Source: Actinoplanes lobatus | GTDB taxonomy: Bacteria > Actinomycetota > Actinomycetes > Mycobacteriales > Micromonosporaceae | Reading direction: 5' to 3' | DNA: 64,000 nucleotides | NCBI RefSeq assembly: GCF_014205215.1 | Contig: NZ_JACHNC010000001.1 | Span: forward strand, 4,035,001 to 4,099,000 | Shown: in pieces, positions 10,093 through 18,492 of the stretch | Layout: the number at the start of each line of letters is the position of its first letter | Numbering within the stretch: position 1 is the first letter of the stretch | Made by a program: the position numbers and the translations under genes | The notes under the pieces: model-generated | What the model was told of the DNA's origin: nothing | The model's input: only the letters and a program-made list of their open reading frames with translations | The model's database searches: none

Positions 10093-13000
10093 GTGCCGGT
10101 GACAAGAGCCGATCCGCGATGGCTGATCGTGCACTACCGGCGCGACGACGGTGATTACGCGGACTGGGTGCTGCACGCCTGGGGCGACCTCGAGCCCGGT
10201 GCCGGCCCGGCCTATCCCGACGGCGTCCCGTTCGCGGGGGAGGACGAGTGGGGCCGCTTCGCCTGGGTGCCGCTGGCCCCCGACGCGCAGAAGGCCGGCT
10301 TCCTGGTGCTGAACCGCCGGGGCGCCAAGGACGTCGAGGCCGATCGCTGGGTCCCGGTGCGCGAGGCGAGCGAGATCTGGGTGACCGCCGGTGACCGGGC
10401 GATCTCCACCGTCGCGCCGGAGACCACGCCACCCGCCCCCGCCACCGTGGTGATCCACTACCGGCGGCCCGCCGGCGACTACGCCGGGTGGGGTCTGCAC
10501 TGCTGGGAGGGTGTCTTCGTCAAGGACCGCACCCGCTGGGGCACGCCGCTGGCGCCCACCCGCTTCGACGCGTTCGGCGCGGTCTTCGAGGTTCCGGTCC
10601 GGCCCGGCGCCGTGGGCCTGCGCTATGTGCTGCACCGCGGCGAGGAGAAGGACCTGCCCGACGACCAGCGGCTCGACCTCACCGTCTGCCGGGAGGTGTG
10701 GCTGACCGCCGGGGTGCGGGCACCGGTCCGCCCCGACCTCGGGACCCTCGGGCCGGAGCTGGACCCGGCCCGGGCGCACGCCGTCTTCATCGACCGGACC
10801 ACGGTGGCGCTGCCCGACTGGTTCGCCACCCGCGCGGCCACGTTCACGCTCGCCGGGCTGCCCCTGGCGCCCCGGCCCGGTGGCCTCTTCCAGGCGCAGA
10901 GCCGGCGGTTCCCGCACCTGCGGGCGTACCGCGCCTTCGCCGTGCCGGAGACGGACCTGGACCCGCTGCTGCGGGACCGTCTGCTGGTCGAGGGCCGGGA
11001 CCACGCGGGTGAGGTGGTCGCGGTCACCGCGGTGCAGCTCGCCGGGGTGCTCGACGACCTCTACGAGCCCGCCACCGGGGCCGAGCTGGGCCCGGTGACC
11101 GAGGACCACGACCGGCCCCGGATCTCGGTGTGGGCGCCGACCGCCCGCACCGTGGAGCTGGAGCTGTTCAGGGACCCCGCCGACGAGCCACGGGTCCTGC
11201 CGATGGAGCGCGACGACACGACCGGCGTCTGGTCGATCACCGGCCGGCGCAAGTGGCTCGGCCGGTGGTACAGATTCCGTGTCCAGGTGTGGCAGCCGGC
11301 CGCACAGCGGGTGGTGACGACCAGCGTGACGGATCCGTACTCGGTGTCCCTGGCCGCCGACTCCACCCACAGCCAGCTGATCGACCTGGACGATCCGGCG
11401 TTGCGCCCACCCGGCTGGGACACCCTGGTCAAACCACCGGCGGTGGCCCCCGCCCGGATGCAGATCAGCGAGCTGTCGGTGCGCGACTTCTCCATCCTGG
11501 ACGGCGCGGTGCCGGCCGCCGAGCGCGGCACCTACCTGGCCTTCGCCCACCCCGGGTCGGCCGGGATGCGCCACCTGCGCTCGCTCGCCGAGGCCGGGCT
11601 CACCCACGTGCACCTGCTGCCGGTCAACGACTTCGCCACCGTGCCGGACCGTCGCGCCGACCAGTCGGTGCCCGCCTGCGACCTGGCCACGTTCCCGCCG
11701 GACTCGCCGGAGCAGCAGCGGGCCGTCATGGCGGTCGCCGACACCGACGGGTTCAACTGGGGTTACGACCCCTGGCACTGGACGGCGCCGGAGGGCGGTT
11801 ACGCCACCGACCCGGCCGGGCCGCACCGGATCGTCCAGCTGCGCCGGGCGGTGATGGCCCTCGGCGAGGCCGGGCTGCGGGTGGTCCTCGACGTCGTCTA
11901 CAACCACACCATGCACGACGGGCTCGGCCGGTTCAGCGTCCTCGACCGGATCGTGCCCGGCTACTACCACCGGCTGCTCGCCGACGGCAGCACCGCCGAG
12001 TCCTCCTGCTGCCCCAACACCGCGACCGAACACGCCATGATGGACCGGCTCGTCGTCGACTCGCTGGTCACCTGGGCGCGGCACTACAAGATCGACGGGT
12101 TCCGGTTCGACCTGATGGGCCACCACCCGAAGGCCAACATCCTGCGCGTCCAGGAGGCGCTCGGCCCCGACGCGGTGCTCTACGGGGAGGGGTGGAATTT
12201 CGGGGAGGTGGCCTACGACGCCCGGTTCGTCCAGGCCACCCAGGTCAACATGGCCGGCACCGGCGTCGCCACGTTCAACGACCGGCTACGGGACGCGCTG
12301 CGCGGCGGCGGCGCGTTCGGCGACGACCCGGGCGTGCGCGGGTTCGCCACCGGGCTCGGCTCGGCCACGCCGCTGTGGCTGCACGACCGGATCAAGGTGG
12401 GGCTGTCCGGGGCGCTCACGACGTACCGGTTCGTCAACCACGACGGGGTGGAGCGCAGCGGCGCCCAGATCGACTACAACGGCTCACCGTGCGGCTACGC
12501 CCACGCCCCCGGCGAGGCGGTCAACTATGTGGACGCCCACGACAACGAGATCCTGTACGACGCCATGGCGTTCAAGCTCCCCCCGGACACGTCCCAGCTG
12601 GACCGCGCCCGGATGCAGATCCTCGCCCTGTCCTTCGTGGTGCTGGGCCAGGGCGCCGGGTTCGTGGCGCTCGGCACCGAGCTGCTGCGGTCCAAGTCGC
12701 TGGACCGGAACTCCTACAACTCCGGCGACTGGTTCAACCAGATCCGCTGGGATCCGAGTCTGGGCAACGGGTTCGGCGTGGGCCTGCCGCCGGAGCCCGA
12801 CAACGCCGACAAGTGGGACTATGCCCGCCCACTGCTCGCCGACCCGGGCCTGGTGCCCCGGCCCGACGTGATCGAGCTGACCGCCGAGCGCTACCGGGAA
12901 CTGCTCCGCATCCGCCGGTCCTCGCCGGTCTTCGGGCTGCCCACCGCTGAGGAGGTGCAGCGGCGCCTGTCGTTCCCGCTCGGCGGCCCGCGGGAGCCGC

Positions 13001-13230
13001 CCGGCGTGATCGTGATGTGCCTGGACGGCACCGGCCTGGACGCCCGCTGGAGCCGGGTCGTGGTGGTGTTCAACGCCACCACCGAGCCGGCCCGGCCGGG
13101 GCTGCCCGAGCCGGGGTCGTTGCGCCCGCATCCGGAGCAGACCGGCTCGGCGGATCCGGTGCTGCGCGCCGCCACACCGCACGAGGTGCCGGCCCGGTCG
13201 GTCGCGGTCTTCGTCAGTGACACCGTCTGA
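10093..13230 (+). CDS. pulA: Pullulanase-type alpha-1,6-glucosidase (GH13), cytoplasmic
   Basis: This 1045-residue debranching enzyme should cleave alpha-1,6 links in glycogen, pullulan or branched dextrins. Two tandem CBM41/PUD starch-binding modules occupy about residues 1-105 and 110-215 (both with VHYRR-type openings and EIWVTAGDRA / EVWLTAGVRA endings). A CBM48-like segment (ISVWAPTARTVELELF) follows, then the GH13 barrel. Catalytic residues fit Asp673 (FRFDLMGH), Glu699 (LYGEGWNFG) and Asp817 (VDAHDNE). There is no signal peptide, unlike many extracellular pullulanases, so it probably acts on glycogen breakdown products inside the cell. Start GTG 10093; GTG 10099 is an alternative. Confidence 0.93.
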   Translation: MPVTRADPRWLIVHYRRDDGDYADWVLHAWGDLEPGAGPAYPDGVPFAGEDEWGRFAWVPLAPDAQKAGFLVLNRRGAKDVEADRWVPVREASEIWVTAGDRAISTVAPETTPPAPATVVIHYRRPAGDYAGWGLHCWEGVFVKDRTRWGTPLAPTRFDAFGAVFEVPVRPGAVGLRYVLHRGEEKDLPDDQRLDLTVCREVWLTAGVRAPVRPDLGTLGPELDPARAHAVFIDRTTVALPDWFATRAATFTLAGLPLAPRPGGLFQAQSRRFPHLRAYRAFAVPETDLDPLLRDRLLVEGRDHAGEVVAVTAVQLAGVLDDLYEPATGAELGPVTEDHDRPRISVWAPTARTVELELFRDPADEPRVLPMERDDTTGVWSITGRRKWLGRWYRFRVQVWQPAAQRVVTTSVTDPYSVSLAADSTHSQLIDLDDPALRPPGWDTLVKPPAVAPARMQISELSVRDFSILDGAVPAAERGTYLAFAHPGSAGMRHLRSLAEAGLTHVHLLPVNDFATVPDRRADQSVPACDLATFPPDSPEQQRAVMAVADTDGFNWGYDPWHWTAPEGGYATDPAGPHRIVQLRRAVMALGEAGLRVVLDVVYNHTMHDGLGRFSVLDRIVPGYYHRLLADGSTAESSCCPNTATEHAMMDRLVVDSLVTWARHYKIDGFRFDLMGHHPKANILRVQEALGPDAVLYGEGWNFGEVAYDARFVQATQVNMAGTGVATFNDRLRDALRGGGAFGDDPGVRGFATGLGSATPLWLHDRIKVGLSGALTTYRFVNHDGVERSGAQIDYNGSPCGYAHAPGEAVNYVDAHDNEILYDAMAFKLPPDTSQLDRARMQILALSFVVLGQGAGFVALGTELLRSKSLDRNSYNSGDWFNQIRWDPSLGNGFGVGLPPEPDNADKWDYARPLLADPGLVPRPDVIELTAERYRELLRIRRSSPVFGLPTAEEVQRRLSFPLGGPREPPGVIVMCLDGTGLDARWSRVVVVFNATTEPARPGLPEPGSLRPHPEQTGSADPVLRAATPHEVPARSVAVFVSDTV

Positions 13231-13242
13231 GCAGGGAGATAC

Positions 13243-14355
13243 ATGTCCGTCGAGGAGAACGTGCGGGTCGCCGTGGCGCGTGGCGAGCACGACTGGACCA
13301 CCCTGGTGGAGGAGTGCGCCGAGGACTTCAGCGGCGAGATCGAACCGGAGAAGATCCGTGCGCTGGCCACCCAGCACTTCGCGGCCCACCTCAACGCACA
13401 GGCGGGCTGGCCGCGGCGGACCGACAGCGACCGGCTCACCGACGCGTTCCGCGCGCTGGACACCGCCGGCATCACCGCCCGGCAGGACTTCTCCTGCTGC
13501 CAGAACTGCGGGGTCGCCGAGCTGCGCGACGCCCCGGGCCGGGGTTTCGTCTTCTACCACCAGCAGGATGCCGAGCGGGCGGCCGGCGGCGGCACCCTGT
13601 GGCTCGCCTTCGGCCCGGACGTCGAGACCGGGCAGGAGGTGGTGGCCGCGCTGCGCGCCGAGGGCCTGCACGTGGACTGGGACGAGTCGGCCGGCCAGCG
13701 GATCCACGTGCGGCTGCGGTGGGCCCGCCCCCGGTACGGACGGATGGCCGCCCACCCGTCCGAGCCGGACGGCCGGGAGATCGGCGTCGAGGTGGTCAGC
13801 GGCCGGCACCGCGTCCCCGGGCGGGTCCCGGCGGCCGTGCTCGGCGAGGTCGAGCTGCCCTGGCTGCCCGCCGGGGTCGAGCTCGAGCTCACCGACGGCG
13901 AGCGGTCGGTGGCGGTGCACCGGGAGTTCGACCGGCTGATCGGCGGCGACCGTGCGGTGGGCCGGTTCGACGGGCTGCGGCTGCTGGAGGAGGACGGGGA
14001 GAGCGGGGAGCCGCCGGACGAGGCGGGGCTGATCGAGGTGACGTACCAGACCCTGCCGGGCGGGCCCGCCGAACCCGCCGGGCGGCCGATGACGATCGCC
14101 GAGGTCACCGACGTGCTGCGGCGGCTGCCCCCGCGGACCGGGTCGTGGCTCAGCGCGGTCGGCCGGTCCGGCGGGTGCGTGCAGGTGGCCTGGGAGGAGG
14201 GCGGGCTGTGGCTGGAGACGCCGGACGTCGGCGCGGCCGCGTCGGTCGGCAAGCACGCCACCCTCGACGAGGCGGAGCGGATGTTCGGTGTGCTGGCCGA
14301 TGAGGACCGGGTCGCCGTCCGGGATCTGCCGGATGTGATCAGCCGGCCCTGGTGA
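13243..14355 (+). CDS. Unknown protein, DUF6891-like
   Basis: A 370-residue soluble protein 12 bp behind pulA, with a GGGAGA ribosome-binding site. The central segment DFSCCQNCGVAELRDAP, followed by GFVFYHQQDAERA and GTLWLAFGP, looks like the actinobacterial DUF6891 family. That assignment is from memory and moderate. The Cys-Cys-x2-Cys cluster could bind metal. The C-terminal third (about residues 260-370) looks like a separate domain with ITIAEVTDVLRRLPP and a compact alpha/beta pattern resembling small immunity-type proteins. No catalytic motif seen. Probably co-transcribed with pulA, but no functional link is evident. Confidence 0.65.
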   Translation: MSVEENVRVAVARGEHDWTTLVEECAEDFSGEIEPEKIRALATQHFAAHLNAQAGWPRRTDSDRLTDAFRALDTAGITARQDFSCCQNCGVAELRDAPGRGFVFYHQQDAERAAGGGTLWLAFGPDVETGQEVVAALRAEGLHVDWDESAGQRIHVRLRWARPRYGRMAAHPSEPDGREIGVEVVSGRHRVPGRVPAAVLGEVELPWLPAGVELELTDGERSVAVHREFDRLIGGDRAVGRFDGLRLLEEDGESGEPPDEAGLIEVTYQTLPGGPAEPAGRPMTIAEVTDVLRRLPPRTGSWLSAVGRSGGCVQVAWEEGGLWLETPDVGAAASVGKHATLDEAERMFGVLADEDRVAVRDLPDVISRPW

Positions 14356-14402
14356 CGAGCCGGAGCACGGCGGACGGGCGCGCCTGCGCTAGATTGCGCC
14401 GC

Positions 14403-14909
14403 GTGGGAGTTCTGCGGTTCGAGCGTGTGCTGTTCGCGGTGGTCGTCGCCGGGCTGGCCGGGGGGTGTACGTCCTCCCCGGACAGTGAGCCGGTCATTCA
14501 GGATCCGCCGCCGTCGACGGCCGCGTCCGCGCCGGCGTGGACCGAGCCCTCGGCCTACAGCTTCGTGCTGACCCGGGGCTGCGACGCCGCCGCGCCGCTG
14601 GGCCGTTACCAGGCCACCGTCTCCGGCGGGGTGGTGACCGGCTCGCAGCGGGTCGGCGCCTCCGCCGCGGCGCCGACCGCCTCGGCCGCCGTCGACCTCG
14701 GCCCGGCGACCGGGCAGGAGGGCGAGGAGATCGAGGTGCCGACGCTGGGCGAGCTGGTCGCCATGGCGGAGACCGCCGAGGAGGACGGGGCCGAGGTGGC
14801 CACCGAGTTCGACCTCACCGACGGTCATCCGGCCAAGGTGACCATCAACGTCACCGACACGGCGGACGGTGCCGAGTGCTGGATCATCTCCGACTACCGG
14901 AGAGGCTGA
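14403..14909 (+). CDS. Putative lipoprotein, DUF6174-like
   Basis: A 168-residue exported protein. The signal peptide VLFAVVVAGLAGGC ends in a lipobox-like LAGGC, so the mature cysteine would be lipidated (a relaxed lipobox, with Ala at -3). The mature part starts with a Ser/Pro linker and then AYSFVLTRGCDAAAPLGRY and TVSGGVVTGSQRV, a beta-rich pattern like DUF6174 lipoproteins. Two further cysteines (in TRGC and AECW) may form a disulphide. I chose GTG 14403 because the signal peptide begins directly after it. Role at the cell surface unknown. Confidence 0.6.
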   Translation: MGVLRFERVLFAVVVAGLAGGCTSSPDSEPVIQDPPPSTAASAPAWTEPSAYSFVLTRGCDAAAPLGRYQATVSGGVVTGSQRVGASAAAPTASAAVDLGPATGQEGEEIEVPTLGELVAMAETAEEDGAEVATEFDLTDGHPAKVTINVTDTADGAECWIISDYRRG

Positions 14910-14910
14910 C

Positions 14911-16380
14911 TCAGCCGGGCAGGCGGGGGCCCGCCTCACGCTGCGCCGCGAGCCACTGCTCCACCTCGCCGGAGGAGCGCGGCAGGCCCGCCGACAGGTT
15001 GCGGCAGCCGTCCGCGGTCACCAGGACGTCGTCCTCGATGCGGACGCCGACGCCGCGCAGCTCCTCGGGCACCAGCTCGTCCTCCGGCTGGAAGTAGAGG
15101 CCCGGCTCGACGGTGAGCACGTAGCCCTCCTTCAGCTCGCCCTCCCGGTACGTCTCGTTCCGTGCCGCCGAGCAGTCGTGCACGTCGATGCCGAGCATGT
15201 GGCCGAAGCCGTGCAGTGTCCACCGCCGGTAGACCGTGCTGTCGTCGGCCATCGCCTGGTCCACGCCGACCGGTAGCAGGCCCAGGTCGTGCAGGCCCTC
15301 GGCGAGCACCCGCATGCAGACCTTGTGCACGTCGCGGAAGACCACGCCCGGCTTGATCGCGTCCATGCCGGCCTGCTGGGAGGCGTGGACGATGTCGTAC
15401 ACCTGGCGCTGCAACGGGGTGAAGACGCCGTTGACCGGAACCGTCCGGGTCACGTCGGCGGTGTAGAGGTTGTGGCCCTCCACGCCCATGTCCATCAGCA
15501 GCAGCTCACCCGGCACCGTCACACCGTTGTTGCGCACCCAGTGCAGGATCGTCGCGTGCGGGCCGGCGCCCACGATCGAGGTGTAGCCGACGTCGTTGCC
15601 GTCGTGCCGGGCGCGCAGCCCGAACACGCCCTCCAGCAGCCGCTCCCGGACACCCCGGTCGGCCGGCAGGACGCGGGCCACGTCCTCGAAGCCGCGCACC
15701 GTGGCGTCGATGGCGGCCTGCAGCTGGGCGATCTCCCACTCGTCCTTGACCAGCTTGAGCTCGGAGATCACATGGGCCAGCTCACGGTCGCGGAGCTTGG
15801 AACGATCCGGCTCGTACGGCAGGATGGCGCGGTCCACATTCGGGTCCAGCCCGCGCAGCACCCGGGTCCGGCCCGGCGCCGACCCGGCCAGCGCCGGGCC
15901 CAGGGCGCCCAGGGCGGCGGTGGGCAGGCCCAGCTCGGTCGACTTCTCGGCCAGCGTGTGCGTGCGCCCGACCCAGAGCTCGCCGTTGCGGTCCCGGAAG
16001 AAGCGGTCGGTGTCCTTGGAGTTCCGCTGCCGGGTGTAGAGCACCGCGTCGTGGCCGGAGCCGCTCGGGTGCAGGATGAGCACGCTGTCCGGGTCGTGGT
16101 CACCGGTCAGGTAGAAGAAGTCGCTGCCCGGGCGGAAGTGGTAGTCGGTGTCGTTGGCCCGCACCTTCTCGTTGCCGCTCGGGATGACCAGCGTCTCGCC
16201 GGGGAACGCCTCGGAGAGCGCGGCCCGCCGCTTCGCGTAGTTGGGCACCTCGGGCAGTGGTGCGACGGTGAGCGGATCCTCCCGCCAGCCCTGGCGCATG
16301 AAGCTCAGGAACGCCTCGGGGAAGTCCGGGTCGTGCGACTCGGTCTTCGTGGGCTGGGTGCCGCTGTTCTCGGCCGTCAT
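14911..16380 (-). CDS. pepP: Xaa-Pro aminopeptidase (aminopeptidase P, M24B)
   Basis: A 489-residue metallopeptidase releasing N-terminal residues next to proline. The AMP_N domain (about residues 45-190) precedes the pita-bread M24 domain. Metal ligands fit LLMDMGVEGHNLYTADVTRT (two Asp), GFGHMLGIDVHD (His), TVEPGLYF (Glu) and VRIEDDVLV (Glu). Length and order match actinobacterial PepP. It is probably cytoplasmic, used in peptide turnover. It is convergent with the lipoprotein gene, with only 1 bp between the stops. Confidence 0.95.
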   Translation of the reverse strand: MTAENSGTQPTKTESHDPDFPEAFLSFMRQGWREDPLTVAPLPEVPNYAKRRAALSEAFPGETLVIPSGNEKVRANDTDYHFRPGSDFFYLTGDHDPDSVLILHPSGSGHDAVLYTRQRNSKDTDRFFRDRNGELWVGRTHTLAEKSTELGLPTAALGALGPALAGSAPGRTRVLRGLDPNVDRAILPYEPDRSKLRDRELAHVISELKLVKDEWEIAQLQAAIDATVRGFEDVARVLPADRGVRERLLEGVFGLRARHDGNDVGYTSIVGAGPHATILHWVRNNGVTVPGELLLMDMGVEGHNLYTADVTRTVPVNGVFTPLQRQVYDIVHASQQAGMDAIKPGVVFRDVHKVCMRVLAEGLHDLGLLPVGVDQAMADDSTVYRRWTLHGFGHMLGIDVHDCSAARNETYREGELKEGYVLTVEPGLYFQPEDELVPEELRGVGVRIEDDVLVTADGCRNLSAGLPRSSGEVEQWLAAQREAGPRLPG

Positions 16381-16430
16381 GGGGGTGCCTCCGTTCTCGG
16401 TGCCACCGACGTTACCGCCTGGGCCGCCCA

Positions 16431-16447
16431 GCCCGGCAGGGCCGGGC
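16431..16447 (-). terminator. Small hairpin downstream of SOD-like gene
   Basis: GCCCGGC-AGG-GCCGGGC, a 7-bp perfect stem, sits 10 nt past the stop of the SOD-like gene and 51 nt before the pepP start. It could terminate the former. Short, so tentative. Confidence 0.35.
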
Positions 16448-16456
16448 GGTGTTCGG

Positions 16457-17056
16457 TCAGCGGCCGGGCCGTTCCCCGTACTGCGGGAGCGCGCCCCTGG
16501 TCAGGCAGGCCAGCCGTGCCCCCGCGGTGCCCGCCTCACCCGGCCCGGTGTGGGTGTGTTCGGCGTGCAGCACCAGCGACCACGGCGCCCGTTTCATGTC
16601 GAACATCCAGTCCTGTGCACTCACCGAGCGGCCCACCCCGTTGCGGTCGGCGGTGAAGTCCAGCCAGACCTCGTTGTGCGGGTTGGCGTAGGCCGGGTCC
16701 ACCGACGGGCGGCCCGGTCCGGCGGCCGGATCCCGGTGGTGCTGGTAGTGCGGCCCGGCGGCGGCCGGATCCCTGCCGCACCTGCTGGTGTGCACGTGCG
16801 CCCCGTACGCCCGTCCCGGGATCAGGCCGGTGGCCAGCAGCTCCACCCGTACCCCGGCTCCGGTCCTCTCGGCCGTGACCGTGGCCCGCGCGCCCGGCGG
16901 GACCAGCGTGGGTTGATAGGTGATCGCGGTGGCGCCCGCGTGCCAGCGTTTGAACGTGCCCTCGAACTCGTGCCTGGGCAGGGCGGCGCTCGCGGCGGGC
17001 GCGGAGAGCAGGCTCAGCGCGAGCGGCGCCGTGAGAATCAACAGACGACCATTCAT
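16457..17056 (-). CDS. Exported Cu/Zn superoxide dismutase-family protein
   Basis: A 199-residue protein with a Sec signal peptide (about residues 1-24, ending SAPAASA). The mature part follows the Cu/Zn-SOD plan: AHVHTSRCG (metal His pair and disulphide Cys), GPHYQHH, NPHNEVWLDFTAD, LVLHAEHT and the closing GARLACL with the arginine/cysteine of SOD. The active-site spacing is unusual and the electrostatic loop is short, so it may be a SOD-like copper protein rather than an efficient dismutase. It is secreted and probably protects against extracellular superoxide. Divergent from the PfkB kinase gene. Confidence 0.75.
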   Translation of the reverse strand: MNGRLLILTAPLALSLLSAPAASAALPRHEFEGTFKRWHAGATAITYQPTLVPPGARATVTAERTGAGVRVELLATGLIPGRAYGAHVHTSRCGRDPAAAGPHYQHHRDPAAGPGRPSVDPAYANPHNEVWLDFTADRNGVGRSVSAQDWMFDMKRAPWSLVLHAEHTHTGPGEAGTAGARLACLTRGALPQYGERPGR

Positions 17057-17147
17057 CCGATAATTATCCCAAATTCACCCATATAGGCCTCGTCGATGGC
17101 GGGTACTGGCCCGTCGGTGCCCCGCGACGGATGAGAGGCTGACCGGC

Positions 17148-18071
17148 ATGGGCTACGCGATGGTGATGGGCGAGGCGCTGATCGACCTCCTCGAAGCCGA
17201 TCTCGACGGCGAGCGCGTCTACCGCCAGGCGATCGGCGGCGCCCCGCTCAACGTGGCCGTCGGCGTGGCCCGGCTCGGCGGCGAGGCCCGCTACGCCGGC
17301 ACGATCGGCGACGACACGCTCGGCGACCGGATCGCGGTCTTCCTCCGCGAGACCGGCGTCGGCGATCGAGGGGTACGCCGGGTGCCCGTCCCCACCACCC
17401 TGGCCGTGACCACCTTCGAAGGCGCCGAGCCGACCTTCACCTTCTACGGCGAGCCGCCGTCCTACGCCCTGCTCGCCCCGGCCGACCTGGACCCGGCCGA
17501 GGTGGCCGGTGCCGCGGTCCTCTATGCCGGCTCGATCAGCCTGCTGCGCCGCCCGTTCCTGGACGCCGCCCGCGCGGCCTGGGCCGTCCCCGGTCCGCTG
17601 CGCGTCTTCGACCCCAACGTGCGGCCCACCCTGCTCCCCGACACCGCCGCCGTGACCGCGCTGCGTGACCTCGCCGAGGAGTTCTTCGCCACCGCCGACC
17701 TCGTCAAACTGAGTGCCGCCGACGCCGTGACGCTCTACGGCGAACCCGATCCGGCGGCCGCCGCCGCGCACGTCCGCTCCCTCGGCGCGGCCACCGTCGT
17801 GGTGACCGACGGCGCGCGGGGCGCCCACCTCGCCACCGCCGACGGCGCCGTCACGCTCCCCGCGCCGAAGGTCGACGCGGTCGACGCCACCGGCGCCGGC
17901 GACTCGGTGATGGCCGCCCTGATCAGCCGCCTGCTCTCCACCGGCGGGCCCACCACCCGGAGCCACGTCGACTTCGCCCTGTCGGTGGCCGGCCTCGTCT
18001 GCGAACGCCGGGGCGGCGCCACGGCCATGCCCACCCCGGCCGACCTGGAGAGCCGCTGGGGCTCTCGCTGA
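17148..18071 (+). CDS. PfkB-family sugar kinase (fructokinase-like)
   Basis: The 307-residue ribokinase-fold enzyme phosphorylates a sugar with ATP. The N-terminal GEALIDL and GGAPLNVAVGVARLGG (PfkB signature 1 region) and C-terminal DATGAGDSVMAAL (signature 2, with catalytic Asp) are clear. The overall pattern (FTFYGEPPSYALL, FDPNVRPTL) is closest to fructokinases, but ribokinase or other sugar kinase activity cannot be excluded. It is a single gene with its own promoter region, without transport or catabolic neighbours to define the substrate. Confidence 0.88.
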   Translation: MGYAMVMGEALIDLLEADLDGERVYRQAIGGAPLNVAVGVARLGGEARYAGTIGDDTLGDRIAVFLRETGVGDRGVRRVPVPTTLAVTTFEGAEPTFTFYGEPPSYALLAPADLDPAEVAGAAVLYAGSISLLRRPFLDAARAAWAVPGPLRVFDPNVRPTLLPDTAAVTALRDLAEEFFATADLVKLSAADAVTLYGEPDPAAAAAHVRSLGAATVVVTDGARGAHLATADGAVTLPAPKVDAVDATGAGDSVMAALISRLLSTGGPTTRSHVDFALSVAGLVCERRGGATAMPTPADLESRWGSR

Positions 18072-18090
18072 AGATCGGTCGCCCGGGAGG

Positions 18091-18483
18091 TCAGTCGCCG
18101 AAGGCGCGGGCGATGAAGCGCTGCCGGTCGAGGACCATCCGTTCCAGGCGGACCTCGGCCACCAGCAGCTCGCCGTCGTGGACGGTCACTTCGAAGAGGA
18201 GCTTGCGCCCGTCCACCTTGGTCAGCGTGGCCTGGGCGACGACCCGGCGACCGAGCGGCGTGGGCGCCCGGTGCTCGACCTCCGCCCGGGTGCCGACCGT
18301 GGTGATGCCGCCGGGGATCTGGCGGGCGGTCGCCGCGACCGTCGCCGCCTCGGCCAGGGCGAGCACCCGGGGCGTGCCGAGCACCGGCACGTCACCGGAG
18401 CCGAGGGACTGTGCGGTGTCGGCGTCGGTGACCAACAACTCGACCCGGGCGCTGAGACCGGGCGCGAACTCCGGAGGCTCCAT
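18091..18483 (-). CDS. Hotdog-fold thioesterase-like protein
   Basis: A 130-residue single hotdog domain, similar to the fluoroacetyl-CoA thioesterase (FlK)-like family. The motif LALAEAATVAATARQIPGG contains the Glu of the catalytic helix, followed by TTVGTRAEVEHRAPTPLG and FEVTVHDGELLVAE, the usual strand pattern with His in the last strands. It probably hydrolyses a small acyl-CoA. The ATG at 18483 is preferred; a TTG two codons upstream is possible. It lies 10 bp from the PH-domain gene stop on the same strand and may be transcribed with it. Confidence 0.8.
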   Translation of the reverse strand: MEPPEFAPGLSARVELLVTDADTAQSLGSGDVPVLGTPRVLALAEAATVAATARQIPGGITTVGTRAEVEHRAPTPLGRRVVAQATLTKVDGRKLLFEVTVHDGELLVAEVRLERMVLDRQRFIARAFGD

Positions 18484-18492
18484 TGTCAAAGC